Origin: Chitinophagaceae bacterium
GTDB lineage: Bacteria; Bacteroidota; Bacteroidia; Chitinophagales; Chitinophagaceae
Length of the DNA: 64,000 bases
Direction of reading: 5' to 3'
Assembly: GCA_004173235.1 (NCBI GenBank)
Contig: SEAC01000027.1
Location: 58,925-122,924 of the forward strand
The notes under the pieces were generated by a model. The model worked only from the letters and a program-made list of their open reading frames with translations, was not told the origin of the DNA and did no database searches. The translations under genes and the position numbers were made by a program. Positions 49,301 to 56,245 of the stretch are shown here, piece by piece (positions within the stretch are counted from its first letter, which is position 1; each line of letters opens with the position of its first letter).

Positions 49301-51773
49301 ACGGTGTAAGGGTAATGGCACCATAAGAGTTGCCGCCACCCTCTGTGACCCGGAACTCAACTGTGCTCGTGTCGTTCAGGTACCCGGTCCACACGTTGCC
49401 GCTGCTGCAGCACGAGAAGTACACCTGCACACCGTTCACGAACACTTTGCCGTAGTCATCGTGGTAAGGCAGCGTGATGCGATAGTAACCGCAGGGGAAG
49501 CCTTTGCGCTTGGCGCTCCACGAGTGATTGTCCGGATTGATGGGACATCCCTGCCAGTTGGCAGCGTCGGAAGGCGATCCGTAATAGGGCCAGAAATTTT
49601 GCGAATTATGGCTCAGCGATGAGTCCACGAAGTAACCCGAATAACGCGTGTTCCAGGAGTTACCATAGTCGTAGCCATCGCCGGCGTTCCAGCCATACAC
49701 ATGCCATGCGTTCGTGCCAAACACGGCCGGATCGCCTTGCGCATTGCGGATCTTCAACGTGGTGGTTGCGGTGTCGGCGTGCGAGCCGCAGGTTTCCACC
49801 GTGACGATGTAGGAGATAGTGTAATCGCCCACAGCGCTCGATGCAGGCGTAATTACACCAGTGACACTGTCGATGGCAAGTCCGGCAGGGCTGGCAATGT
49901 AATATCCGCCCGTGGCCCCGGTTGCCGCCGTAAGTGTTGGTGAAAGAGGTCCCGTAGTATTACAACCCGTGGACGCTGTTGCCGTAGCATAAGTGATCTG
50001 CACTTCCGGCACCAGCTGGAAGCTGATGGAGCCGTAGGAAGTATACAGGTCGTCGGTCACTGCCATTTCCACAGTGCTTGAGTCGTTGAGATAGCCCGTC
50101 CATACCGTAGTGTTGCCGCAACAGGAGTAATACACTTCCTGTCCGTTCACCCGAATGCGCGCATAGTAGTCGTGCGAACCGAGAACGATCTTATAATAAC
50201 CGCAGGGGAAGCCTTTGCGTTTGGCAGCCCACGAGAAGTAATCGGTGCGCACGTTGCAACCCTGGTAACCCACCGCGCTGGAGGGAGAGCTATAGGCATC
50301 CCACTGCTCCTGCGAGTTGAAGTTCAGCCCGCTCGCCGTATAGTAGCCGGCGTAGTTATCGTTCCAGGAACCACCGTCGTTATAATAGTTGCCCGCATTC
50401 CAGGCATACACATTCCATTGGTTGTTGCCAAACAACGAAGGATCGCCCTGCGCGCTGTTGGTGACGGTTACCGTCTGCGTAGAGGCGGAACATCCCGGCG
50501 TGGAGCCGGTGATCGTATACTGGCTGCTCTGCCCGGCGGCGAGGCTCACAAACATTTGATTGGGCGAAACATAGTAGTTCCAGATATTCGATTCGGCTGC
50601 GGAACGGGCAGATGGAGAGAGTACACTATTGTATACGAGGACGTCGTAGAATTCGCAATCCGAGCGCTCGTTGTAATACCCGCTGCCATTGAGTTGCAGG
50701 CCATAGGGCGGGTAAACGCCATTGGAGTTGGAAGCCAGCTGAACGCCATTCTCATAAAGTTGCGAATGCGTGCCACTGCCCGAACCGGTATATACATAAA
50801 TGCTGTTGTCGGGTGTGTTGCCGGAGTATACCCATCCTTCGAAATAAGCCGTAGCCTTGTAACCACCGTGCCAGCCGAGCAGCCAGTTGTTCGAAGTGGA
50901 AGAAAGCACACGGCCGCGGCTGCCACCCGTTTGGCGCGCTGCATAAACCACGGTGTAGGGGTTGGAAACGTAGGTCGTCATCTGCATGTACTGCGCGGTG
51001 TTGAACACCAGCGCTGGGCGGTTGTTCAGCAGGCTGCTCGCAATGAACTGCGGCTGCTGTGCAGGAGTAGGTTGCGCTTCGTCATGGCCGTTGCCGCTCT
51101 GGTCGTACAGGCGAACGCAATAGCCGTTGGCGCCCGCGAGCCAGGTCTGTATCGCAGCCAGGTCGAGGTCGACGCCCGAAGCGCCGAAATCCATTTCCGC
51201 ATCATCCGATCCGCGCCGGAGGCGGATGATGGGCCCGCTGTAGCCCGACTTCAGCAGGCGCAGGCCCACGGCCATCCAGGCGTGTGTCGCGTCGGCATCA
51301 ACAGGCAGCGGGTTGGGCGACCAGCTATACTGCGTGGCGCCCGAGGCCACCAGCGTTGTGGTGCCGCCCGTGCAAAGCGTGGTTGCGCCCGATACATTGA
51401 GTATCGGCGGGGCATTGATGGTAAGGTTCGAACCGTTGTCTGGGCCCGTCACCGCAGGACTGCTGGCCACCACACGAATGCGGTAGCCGGCGCCGTTCGT
51501 AGTGCCGGAAGGAATGGTAGCGTTGATGCTGCCCGAGGCCATTGCCTGCACCGTACCGATCACCACGGGGCTTCCAAAGCTCCCCGAAGCGGAACTGAGC
51601 TCGGCGCTGAACAGGTTGGAGGTATCGAATGACCCCGTGGCCGTGAAGGGCACACTCAGCGTGGCGCCGGCACAATACACAGTGGGATCAATGGTTCCGA
51701 CTTGTACCGTTTGTCCCTGGGCTATGCAGGCGGCAAAAAAAGTCAGCAGCAGGATCAGGCTCCTTTTCATCAT
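40335..51773 (-). CDS. Giant multidomain T9SS-exported adhesin (3,812 residues)
   Basis: It starts at ATG 51773 or the adjacent ATG 51770, and the signal peptide ends IAQGQ. Approximate layout: an Ig-like module (25-120); a concanavalin-like domain (160-400; YCVRLYDQSGNGHDEAQ); three copies of a Cys-containing 145-residue module (444-589, 680-825, 916-1063), each followed by or alternating with a roughly 75-residue module ending PGTYTVTY. Then come a run of those modules and a PKD-like domain to 1800, CARDB-type domains (1853-2758), a SprB-type repeat (2765-2835; YSIQWSNGDNTATINVAAGTY), and alternating PGTYTVTY and PKD-like modules (to 3735). A type A T9SS sorting domain ends the protein (PNPTQNQVTIWY to VERKVIKL). 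I count about 12 PGTYTVTY modules and six PKD-like ones. It is probably a cell-surface adhesin or gliding-type filament. It is flanked by terminators and is monocistronic. Confidence 0.93.
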   Translation of the reverse strand: MMKRSLILLLTFFAACIAQGQTVQVGTIDPTVYCAGATLSVPFTATGSFDTSNLFSAELSSASGSFGSPVVIGTVQAMASGSINATIPSGTTNGAGYRIRVVASSPAVTGPDNGSNLTINAPPILNVSGATTLCTGGTTTLVASGATQYSWSPNPLPVDADATHAWMAVGLRLLKSGYSGPIIRLRRGSDDAEMDFGASGVDLDLAAIQTWLAGANGYCVRLYDQSGNGHDEAQPTPAQQPQFIASSLLNNRPALVFNTAQYMQMTTYVSNPYTVVYAARQTGGSRGRVLSSTSNNWLLGWHGGYKATAYFEGWVYSGNTPDNSIYVYTGSGSGTHSQLYENGVQLASNSNGVYPPYGLQLNGSGYYNERSDCEFYDVLVYNSVLSPSARSAAESNIWNYYVSPNQMFVSLAAGQSSQYTITGSTPGCSASTQTVTVTNSAQGDPSLFGNNQWNVYAWNAGNYYNDGGSWNDNYAGYYTASGLNFNSQEQWDAYSSPSSAVGYQGCNVRTDYFSWAAKRKGFPCGYYKIVLGSHDYYARIRVNGQEVYYSCCGNTTVWTGYLNDSSTVEMAVTDDLYTSYGSISFQLVPEVQITYATATASTGCNTTGPLSPTLTAATGATGGYYIASPAGLAIDSVTGVITPASSAVGDYTISYIVTVETCGSHADTATTTLKIRNAQGDPAVFGTNAWHVYGWNAGDGYDYGNSWNTRYSGYFVDSSLSHNSQNFWPYYGSPSDAANWQGCPINPDNHSWSAKRKGFPCGYYRITLPYHDDYGKVFVNGVQVYFSCCSSGNVWTGYLNDTSTVEFRVTEGGGNSYGAITLTPYAKSLMSYPSASYCNTAGNITPTIEEAPDGVEGYFYATPAGLRIDSTTGVVNTDSSLQGDYTIHYHKIYSSNCGNDTSDITFAMHISVVSGNPSVYGNNVWNVYGWNGGTYSNDGNSWVTNYAGYFVDTLLNHNSQNFWPSHASPSSAPNWQGCGVNWDNHSWAAKRQGFPCGYYQINIVNHDDEAELWINGVKVWGHNGCCDYHGNVWRGYLSATDSVMFRATEGGGGSNGYIEFVRVAPASISYPLTPYCNTGGSAPVTITGATGGYFYTDSTLIVDSTSGAINLNASTVGTHTIYYVVADEGCAPDTVSTTMEISPAPSAAISYAQPAYCTTSGDVAVIRNGAGGGIYAVTPSGLVIDSTTGTISTNSSAPGTYTVTYTVAATGDCASFNNSTQVTISAPPSAAITYGTNAYCTNVDSVQVQLTGTPGGSFSLSWGGLSINTTTGTIFPISSSPSYYYVYYNVSTPGCATASFSRYVEINQAPTASISYGSGPFYVGGNTINVSHSGTSGGTYSSSPSGLSMNTTTGAVNLNISSPGTYTITYTIPSSTCPGASTTTTLQVLQTASAQISYNGNPFCNNEGIITATQTGLSGGTYSAQPAGLILNTANGDINTSTSTPGTYTVTYYIAAGNGHGEVTATTTVSINSPSSATIAYSALYCNSAAASTVNLTGTGGGTFSAAPGGLSYNSSNGTIFPQSSNPGTYTVTYTVPSNGGCPTFSTNTSFTILPGGTMDVVPSQTVCNGAATAPVSFTSSDAGTTYSWTNNNTSIGLAASGSGSIIPSFVAINSGGGVQTATVIVTPVSSNGCGGVPRTFTITVMPSPVASIAGGDDDAYCIGQSVTLTASAATAYQWSTGATTQSIQVTTGGTYTVTVTNAGGCTAVASKDVNYSSNHLPTLAPTGSAGFATTVMSPTSGLPTTDYRFEVRYTDADGDLPQSNILRLKLDFENDGNFNSGNDRILYMTEKDPADQNTIDGKDYYIVVNFLQASANWHTTIEATDQSGCSAITGPYPGPVVLPRVNLSIFANDITFSVPHPEVSQNIVVTALVHNNSGRDATNFRVHLRNQNDTNTVYADTVIAFLSGANGVAQVTWQITTPSVPMWCPMQVVIDYDNVLDESNELDNQAIRPFINGNYNLPGDIGITAAPSPAVINTSDPIAISGNAWYRNTAVVLQDSSCAGATVTVKIVETNQVQTVYSNSVGAYTASFPYGPATPGTYHVVVTITDYTLEGDTVTQFQVNPRPQCLDADLVSGINLSASTVQPQYPQSNTRYIVVGQSLTGVATETNVGALASGSHLLGIEVPGGSPVPGPFAVASLSQGDSHTSNLPAITFNTIGNTYVRTIADVTNVVNEFCSSDENNNTAYQAVVVLPNAPDITPANHYGYVVANQCQGIPVPSFTIRNVGGVPTGSFNARLTVLRNGVVETTINQTVGNINPLWETSISFNSYVYSNLTGLFTFTLDCDVPDAVSEYNEGNNGTSYQVQVNACNLDLTVWGCGNVTVSPAEPTMPSTITLSAQVANTSLVASTQPITVDFNVGGTHYTTTYNGTLAAGANAMVSVNVPTPAPGNSALIITVDPSNSISETNESNNTTTAKLCWDFQPTNVGCYGGYYIYPTQTVNTPVAMQTGLYNFGLFKATQAKVRFEVSGPGISGWLNLGTATTSISNTCNCPLGVNLPSPYVFTQTGNYQVRITADPTGLYNECDEGNNVIIVNVTVVLPLPDYLTRSEFIAPSLLNPELGQAIDIDITYRNQGASVTDSSTVYTRVDNDSLTQVRVPGLVSGQQTTVRMPAQWSSNIRGIHVIRAIVDKDQEIAEGDEMNNEATRAVIVGKAPNLLWTSFGVSDSTAQRNTSVRITGVIHNIGFDDCDAVLQILYLDDNGQEVFINQRNISVAEGANYNLDLPWLVQDAHTTIIARIINGLPAEYNTDDNTATANMGGMSISTSFTAASCGSATDGSATVMISGGLAPYSIQWSNGDNTATINVAAGTYNVSVTDNAGNTQFDTVTVTTGAGACNDVTSSLSATSICSGSSITVTYVATGTFQAGNQFIAQLSAPDGSFTSPTTIGMVTATTSGSISATIPSNTTAGSGYMVRVVSTMPSVTETSGHSLTVFNPANASIAYSGGPFCNNGGTATVTQTGSTGGTYTAAAGLSINAGTGEVNLAASQPGTYTVTYTVASGNPCGSHSATTSITINAAPAASISYDGPFCPNGTGMPTINGTGGGSFSSSAGLVLNTGSGAIDLAASQAGTYTVFYTINASGVCPQAQASASVTIYPKAVVDSVADLTTRNGETTATVSFIGAPSGVQFEWTNSNPSIGLAASGTGNLPSFTAVNTGGTPVSATITVTPVYIGGDLPCYGAPRTFTITVNPFRITTLSYPGSPYCARGNGIPSFTGQGGGVFSSTAGLAISSSTGVLNLAASTPGTYTVTYIFTSYGQPGTVTASVTVAPLPSINTVPNQAECGNTMTAPINFSGTGTSYAWTNDNTSIGLPASGTGDIASFLAINNDTANAIANLTAVAVSGGCTSNRVSFRITVKPTPNVTAPANLTVCAGSPTPAVNFTGTVPGTLFAWTNNNTATGVAAAGSNSIPSFNAVNNTGVNQSSTITVTPSAKGCVGDVQTFSFTVIPAAGSISYAGTPFCVTTGPSLVTRTGSTGGSYSVMPAGLTLDATTGTITPTSSSAGTYTVTYTVGSGGGGCSNTASTQVVMNDRPTVNSISNQVICAGATTTAVPFSGTGATTFTWTNTEPGIGLAASGSGNSLPAFTAVNNTNANINAMIKVTAVGNCPGGSFTFRYTVYPMPKVNAVGTQSYCRNVSTAAVTFSSPVSAANTFQWSSSNPAIGLTPNSGWAGIPVFTTQNPTSGSISSLVTVTPYANKCAGAPMQFSYVINNCLAQAGDTGGDGHTGRFSDHVTVGPNPTQNQVTIWYTGSSAGPRTVELLDQYGRTLIKPASFSAGSYSLNLVGLTAGTYVVRVADSKTKESVERKVIKL
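48585..50443 (-). repeat. Three copies of a Cys-containing adhesin module
   Basis: Within the giant adhesin, three blocks (about 50443-50010, 49735-49300 and 49028-48585) encode the same 145-residue module. Invariant features are a G(D/N)P..(F/Y)G.N.W.VY.WN start, a GY(F/Y) and NSQ stretch, SPS, a GC dipeptide, SW(A/S)AKR(K/Q)GFPCGYY, a (V/I)NG motif, a CC pair, and VW.GYL before the end. The conserved Cys could form disulfides outside the cell. Confidence 0.75.
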
Positions 51774-52223
51774 ATAACAGTTTAGGGTTGTCAGGTTCAA
51801 CAGGCGAAACTACCCGTAACGGCAGCGCAAGGCAATACCGTGCACAGGGCATATTTCGATGTCTTTATAAGGTTGTTGGTGCACCGGCCAGAGGCAGGCG
51901 CGCAGTTGGTGTACTAACTAAAGGTTGGGCGGCGCAGGTTCAGTGCGTCTTGGTTTCTCGCCTGGGATTGGTTTCGGTATTCCCGAACGATACGTTGGGA
52001 ATATGTTAACGAAGGTTACAATTTTTTGAAAAGAAGCCAAATGATTTTTCCCCGCAGCTCAACCGAAAAAAGCCCGCCGGGCGCCTGAATGCAGGCTCCC
52101 GGCGGGCTTTGCGGCGAATGCCGTATTTCTACGTACGTATTAAACGTTGATTAATGTTGCACCAGTTGTTGCTTATTCTGTATGAATTGGAGTTAACGTG
52201 CCAACACCGATAGGTGCGCGGTA
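51774..52223. other. 450-bp intergenic region upstream of the giant adhesin gene
   Basis: This is the longest non-coding stretch in the window. It must hold the adhesin promoter on the minus strand, but I find no exact TAnnTTTG there. The half nearer the CoA-transferase gene contains one clear terminator (52069-52110) and an A/T-rich segment. I see no ORF, tRNA or word array. Confidence 0.6.
52069..52110 (-). terminator. Terminator of the CoA-transferase gene
   Basis: A perfect 13-bp stem (AAAGCCCGCCGGG / CCCGGCGGGCTTT) contains an inner GCCT / AGGC hairpin. On the minus strand it is followed by T residues, about 115 nt after the CoA-transferase stop. Confidence 0.75.
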
Positions 52224-53510
52224 TTAAAACACCTTGAATCGCTCAAAGCAGGCCCGCTCGAGCAACTCACGGTCATCGGGGTGCGCAATGTTGATGAGGG
52301 CGCGTGCGCGTTGGCGCAGGTTCTTGCCATACAGGTAGGCCACTCCATACTCGGTCACCACGTAGTGCATATGCGCCCTTGTGGTTACAACGCCCGCACC
52401 GGGCTTCAGAAAAGGAACGAGCCGAGGCACACCCTTGGCCGTGCGCGACGGCAAGGCAATGATTGGCTTGCCGCCTTCGCTGAGTGCGGCGCCGCGCATG
52501 AAGTCCATCTGCCCTCCTACTCCACTGAACTGGTACGTGCCGATGCTGTCGGCACACACCTGTCCGGTGAGGTCGATCTCGATGGCGCTGTTGATGGCCA
52601 CCATCCGCGGGTTGCGGCGAATGATATGAGGATCGTTCACATAAGAAATGTCGAGGAACTGGAAGGCGGGGTTGTCGTCTACGTAATCATACAGCCTGCG
52701 CGTGCCCAGCGCGAATCCTACAACAGCCTTGTTGGGATGGATTTTTTTATAGCGGTTGTTGATAATGTCACGCTCGAACAATTCCACTACGCCGTCCGAG
52801 CACATCTCTGTATGCATGCCCAGGTCTTTGTGGCCGGTGAGCGAGCGCAGCACCGCATCCGGGATCGCGCCGATGCCCATTTGCAGCGTAGAGCGGTCTT
52901 CGATAAGACCCGCCACGTGCGCACCGATCTTCATTTCGTCGGCGCCTGCCTTTTCGCCGAACCGTGCTTCGTAAAGTGGCTCGTGGCATTCCACCAATGC
53001 GTGAAAGCGGCTCGAGTGAATGAGGCCATCGCCATGCGTGCGGGGCACGTGGCGGTTCACCTGTGCGATCACGTAGCGCGCATTGTTGACCGCCGAGCGC
53101 GCAACGTCGACCGACACACCGAGCGAGCAATACCCGTGCGCATCCGGCGGCGAAACCTGCACCAGCGCTACGTCTACAGGCAACACGCCATCGCTGAACA
53201 TCCGCGGGATCTCGCTGAGGAACACGGGCACATAGTCGGCCCGCCCTTCGGCAACATCCTGGCGGATCGATGCAGAAACGAAAAGCGAGTTGAGGTTGAA
53301 AGAAGAGGCGAGCTCCGGCTTGTCTACATGCATATCTCCATACACCGACACAAACACAAGCTCCACATCGCGCAGGCGTGGCGCTTCGGCCGCGAGGGCG
53401 CGCAGCAGGCAGGTAGGCGTTTGCGCACTGCCTTGTACAAATACACGTTGACCGGACTGGATGATGGCGAGAGCCTCTTCAGGCTTCTGGTAGCGAATGG
53501 GCGTTTTCAT
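52224..53510 (-). CDS. Acetyl-CoA hydrolase/transferase-family CoA-transferase
   Basis: The protein has 428 residues. The catalytic Glu is in GMHTEMCSDGVVELF. Other landmarks are QVNRHVPRTHGDGLIHSSRF, FSGVGGQMDFMRGAALS, KPIIALPSRTAKG and THYVVTEYGVAYL-like text (HMHYVVTEYGVAYLYGKNLRQRA). This pattern fits 4-hydroxybutyrate or acetate CoA-transferases of the Cat1/SucH group. It moves CoA between acyl donors and acetate in the cytoplasm; the physiological acyl group is not determinable. It is monocistronic. Confidence 0.9.
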   Translation of the reverse strand: MKTPIRYQKPEEALAIIQSGQRVFVQGSAQTPTCLLRALAAEAPRLRDVELVFVSVYGDMHVDKPELASSFNLNSLFVSASIRQDVAEGRADYVPVFLSEIPRMFSDGVLPVDVALVQVSPPDAHGYCSLGVSVDVARSAVNNARYVIAQVNRHVPRTHGDGLIHSSRFHALVECHEPLYEARFGEKAGADEMKIGAHVAGLIEDRSTLQMGIGAIPDAVLRSLTGHKDLGMHTEMCSDGVVELFERDIINNRYKKIHPNKAVVGFALGTRRLYDYVDDNPAFQFLDISYVNDPHIIRRNPRMVAINSAIEIDLTGQVCADSIGTYQFSGVGGQMDFMRGAALSEGGKPIIALPSRTAKGVPRLVPFLKPGAGVVTTRAHMHYVVTEYGVAYLYGKNLRQRARALINIAHPDDRELLERACFERFKVF

Positions 53511-53616
53511 ATCTGGTGCAAAGGAAGCATGAAAGCACGGAGGTCCGGCTGAGTATCCTTAGGCCCGGTTCTGTTTTTTCTCAGGAAAGACGCTCACCGT
53601 AATTTCGTTGCTGTTG

Positions 53617-55773
53617 ATGAACCCCCTCCCCTTGCGCTTCGAACGGCGGGAAATCCGCTACTTCCTGTACAGCCAGGCCTTTGCCGACGGGCTGCGCACC
53701 ACGGTGGCCATCCTGGTGCCCGCGCTTGCCGGTTTTTACCTGGGGGCCATCGAGCTGGGGATGACGCTTTCACTCGGAGCACTGTGCGTTTCGCTCACCG
53801 ATGCACCTGGGCCCATTACCAACAAACGCAACGGGATGCTGTTTGCGGCCCTTGCCCTGTTCCTCATCTCCTCTCTCACCACGCTTGCGCGCATACATCC
53901 CTGGGGGATGGCGCTGGAGCTGGCCGCCGTAGCTTTTTTCTTTTCGATGTTCAATGCCTATGGGCCGCGGGCCGCGGGCGTGGGCAATGCGGCCATACTG
54001 ATCATGGTGCTCACCATGGACAAGGAGACGCCGCTCAGCGAAGCGTTGCTCCATTCGGCGCAGATCACGGCGGGCGGGCTCTGGTATTTTTGCCTCAGCC
54101 TTTTCTTTTCCTGGATCAGCCCTTACCGTGCGGCGCAGCGCGTGCTTGGCGACTGCCTCCGCGAGATGGCGCGCTACCTCCATACGAAGGCGCGTTTTTA
54201 CGATCCCGCCACCAGCCTCGACGACGACTACCGCAGCATGGTGCAGCAACAGGTGCTGGTGCACGAAAAGCAGGATGCGGTGCGCGAAATACTGTTTAAA
54301 ACACGCCAGATCGTGCAGGAAACCACGCTGCCCGGGCGGCGCCTCGTGTGGATGTTCGTGGAAGCCGTCGACCTCTTCGAGGAGATGACCCATATCTATT
54401 ACGATTACGCTTCGTTGCGCGAACGCTTCGCATCTACCGGGATACTGGAAAAGATATCGGCGCAGATCGCGGTGCTGGCAACGGAGCTGGATACGCTGGG
54501 TGCAGCGGTGCAGATGAATCGTCCCTATCGCAACCCGCTCCCGATCGAAGACAACCTTACACGTTTAAAAGAAGAACTGGACGCACTTCCGCGCCTCCCG
54601 AGTGAGAGCCACCTTGTACTTCGAAAGATTCTCGTCAACCTGCGCAGGCTGGTGCAGCGGATGCGGCAGATGGAACGCTTTTTCGAAGGAACGGCAGGAG
54701 AAAGCAGCGCGCGCCTCGACCATGGCCGCTTCGTGAACCACCAGCCGCTGGATGCACGCATCTTTGCCGACAACCTCACGCTCGAGTCGGGCGTATTTCG
54801 CCACAGCCTCCGCGTGGCCATCGCCTGCCTCGCCGGCTACGGCATGACGCTGCTGATCGGCTACGGGCAACACAGCTACTGGGTGCTGCTCACGATCGCG
54901 TTCATCCTCAAACCCGCATTCAGCCTCACGCGCGAACGCAACATTCAACGCATCATAGGAACAGTGGTGGGCGGCCTCATCGGCGTTGCTGTATTACTAC
55001 TGGTGCCCGCAGGCAAGGTCCAGTTCGCCATCATGGTATTGTGCATGCTCGGCACCTATTCGTTCATGCGGATCAACTACCTCGTGATGGTGCTCTTCAC
55101 CACGCCGTTTGTGATCCTGCTCTTTTCGTTCCTGGGCATGCCTTTTCGCGAAGTGGCGATGGAGCGGCTGTTCGATACGGTGCTCGGATGCGCGCTTGCA
55201 TTCGGTTGCAGCGTGTTGCTTTTTCCATCGTGGGAAGCGAGGCAGTTGTCCGGCCACCTGCAAGGACTGCTTGCTGCCGATCGCAACTACCTGTCGCTGC
55301 TATGCGATGCACTTGCGGGGAAACCCGTTCCGCCATTGCCCTACAAGCTCGCACGGAAAGAGATCTACGTGCAGACGGCCAACCTTTCTGCCGCCTTTCA
55401 GCGGATGCTGAACGAGCCACGCAACCTGCAGCGCTCCGCGCAGCAGCTGCAACAGTTCATCGTGCTGCAGCACATTCTTTTTTCCAACATCGCTTCCGCG
55501 CTCGCGGAGCTGCGCAACCGCGAGCCTCAGGTGCAGCCTGCTGCTTTGCGACAGGCCATCGACAAGGCGCAAGCTGCGCTCGTGCGTGCATCGGTAAGCA
55601 TCGGGATGAAGGCGAAGCCGGTACCGGTGCGCACTGTGCCTGCCGATGCAGCGCCGGCACCCGACGCACCGGTGCTGGGCGGACAGGTGCAGTTCATTGC
55701 GCAGGTGTGCCAGGATATGGAAAAGGTGCTTGCGGAAGCTTACCCCAACAACCAGAGCAAGGCGAGCTCGTAA
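53617..55773 (+). CDS. FUSC/YccS-like inner-membrane protein
   Basis: The protein has 718 residues from ATG 53617; upstream in-frame TTG codons (53608, 53614) are possible starts. Two blocks of about six TM helices (about 20-145 and 395-520) are separated by a long cytoplasmic helical domain and followed by a helical C-terminus. This is the YccS/FUSC fold of putative aromatic-acid or hydrophobic-compound exporters. Signatures include GFYLGAIELGMTLSLGALCVSL and LLIGYGQHSYWVLLTIAFIL. Its 3' end overlaps aroQ tail-to-tail by 34 bp. Confidence 0.86.
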   Translation: MNPLPLRFERREIRYFLYSQAFADGLRTTVAILVPALAGFYLGAIELGMTLSLGALCVSLTDAPGPITNKRNGMLFAALALFLISSLTTLARIHPWGMALELAAVAFFFSMFNAYGPRAAGVGNAAILIMVLTMDKETPLSEALLHSAQITAGGLWYFCLSLFFSWISPYRAAQRVLGDCLREMARYLHTKARFYDPATSLDDDYRSMVQQQVLVHEKQDAVREILFKTRQIVQETTLPGRRLVWMFVEAVDLFEEMTHIYYDYASLRERFASTGILEKISAQIAVLATELDTLGAAVQMNRPYRNPLPIEDNLTRLKEELDALPRLPSESHLVLRKILVNLRRLVQRMRQMERFFEGTAGESSARLDHGRFVNHQPLDARIFADNLTLESGVFRHSLRVAIACLAGYGMTLLIGYGQHSYWVLLTIAFILKPAFSLTRERNIQRIIGTVVGGLIGVAVLLLVPAGKVQFAIMVLCMLGTYSFMRINYLVMVLFTTPFVILLFSFLGMPFREVAMERLFDTVLGCALAFGCSVLLFPSWEARQLSGHLQGLLAADRNYLSLLCDALAGKPVPPLPYKLARKEIYVQTANLSAAFQRMLNEPRNLQRSAQQLQQFIVLQHILFSNIASALAELRNREPQVQPAALRQAIDKAQAALVRASVSIGMKAKPVPVRTVPADAAPAPDAPVLGGQVQFIAQVCQDMEKVLAEAYPNNQSKASS

Positions 55774-56156
55774 CCGCGCAGTCCAAGTCCAACGATAGAC
55801 CCTTTGGCCTTTGCGGACACGTGGGAGATCTTGCGGAATTCCTCGCGGGCATGCACGTTGGAGATGTGCACTTCCACAACCCGGGCAGGCACGGCAGCGA
55901 TCGCATCGCCCAGCGCAACGGATGTGTGCGTGTAGCCGCCGGGATTGAGGATGATGCCATCGTCTTCAAAGCCGGCACGTTGCAGTTCTGTGATCAGCTC
56001 GCCTTCCACGTTGCTTTGAAAATAGCGCAGCTTGTGCCCGGGGTAGCGTGCCTGCAGTTGAGTAAAATACTCGTCGAAGGGCACGTTGCCGTAGACGTCG
56101 GTTTCGCGCCGGCCCAGCAGGTTCAGGTTCGGCCCGTTGATCACCGTGATTTTCAT
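55740..56156 (-). CDS. aroQ: 3-dehydroquinate dehydratase, type II
   Basis: The protein has 138 residues, a normal length for the family. It opens MKITVINGPNLNLLGRRE with the catalytic Tyr in TDVYG. The other signatures are LNPGGYTHTSVALGDA and VEVHISNVHAREEFR with the catalytic His. It catalyses the third step of the shikimate pathway. No other shikimate gene is adjacent. It overlaps the convergent FUSC gene by 34 bp. Confidence 0.96.
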   Translation of the reverse strand: MKITVINGPNLNLLGRRETDVYGNVPFDEYFTQLQARYPGHKLRYFQSNVEGELITELQRAGFEDDGIILNPGGYTHTSVALGDAIAAVPARVVEVHISNVHAREEFRKISHVSAKAKGSIVGLGLRGYELALLWLLG

Positions 56157-56245
56157 GGCACTAAGTTAACTTTACGGCAGATACCGGTGCCGGTATCCGT
56201 TCCACTTCATCCGATAAATTCGCTGACGGTCATCTAAACCGTTCT

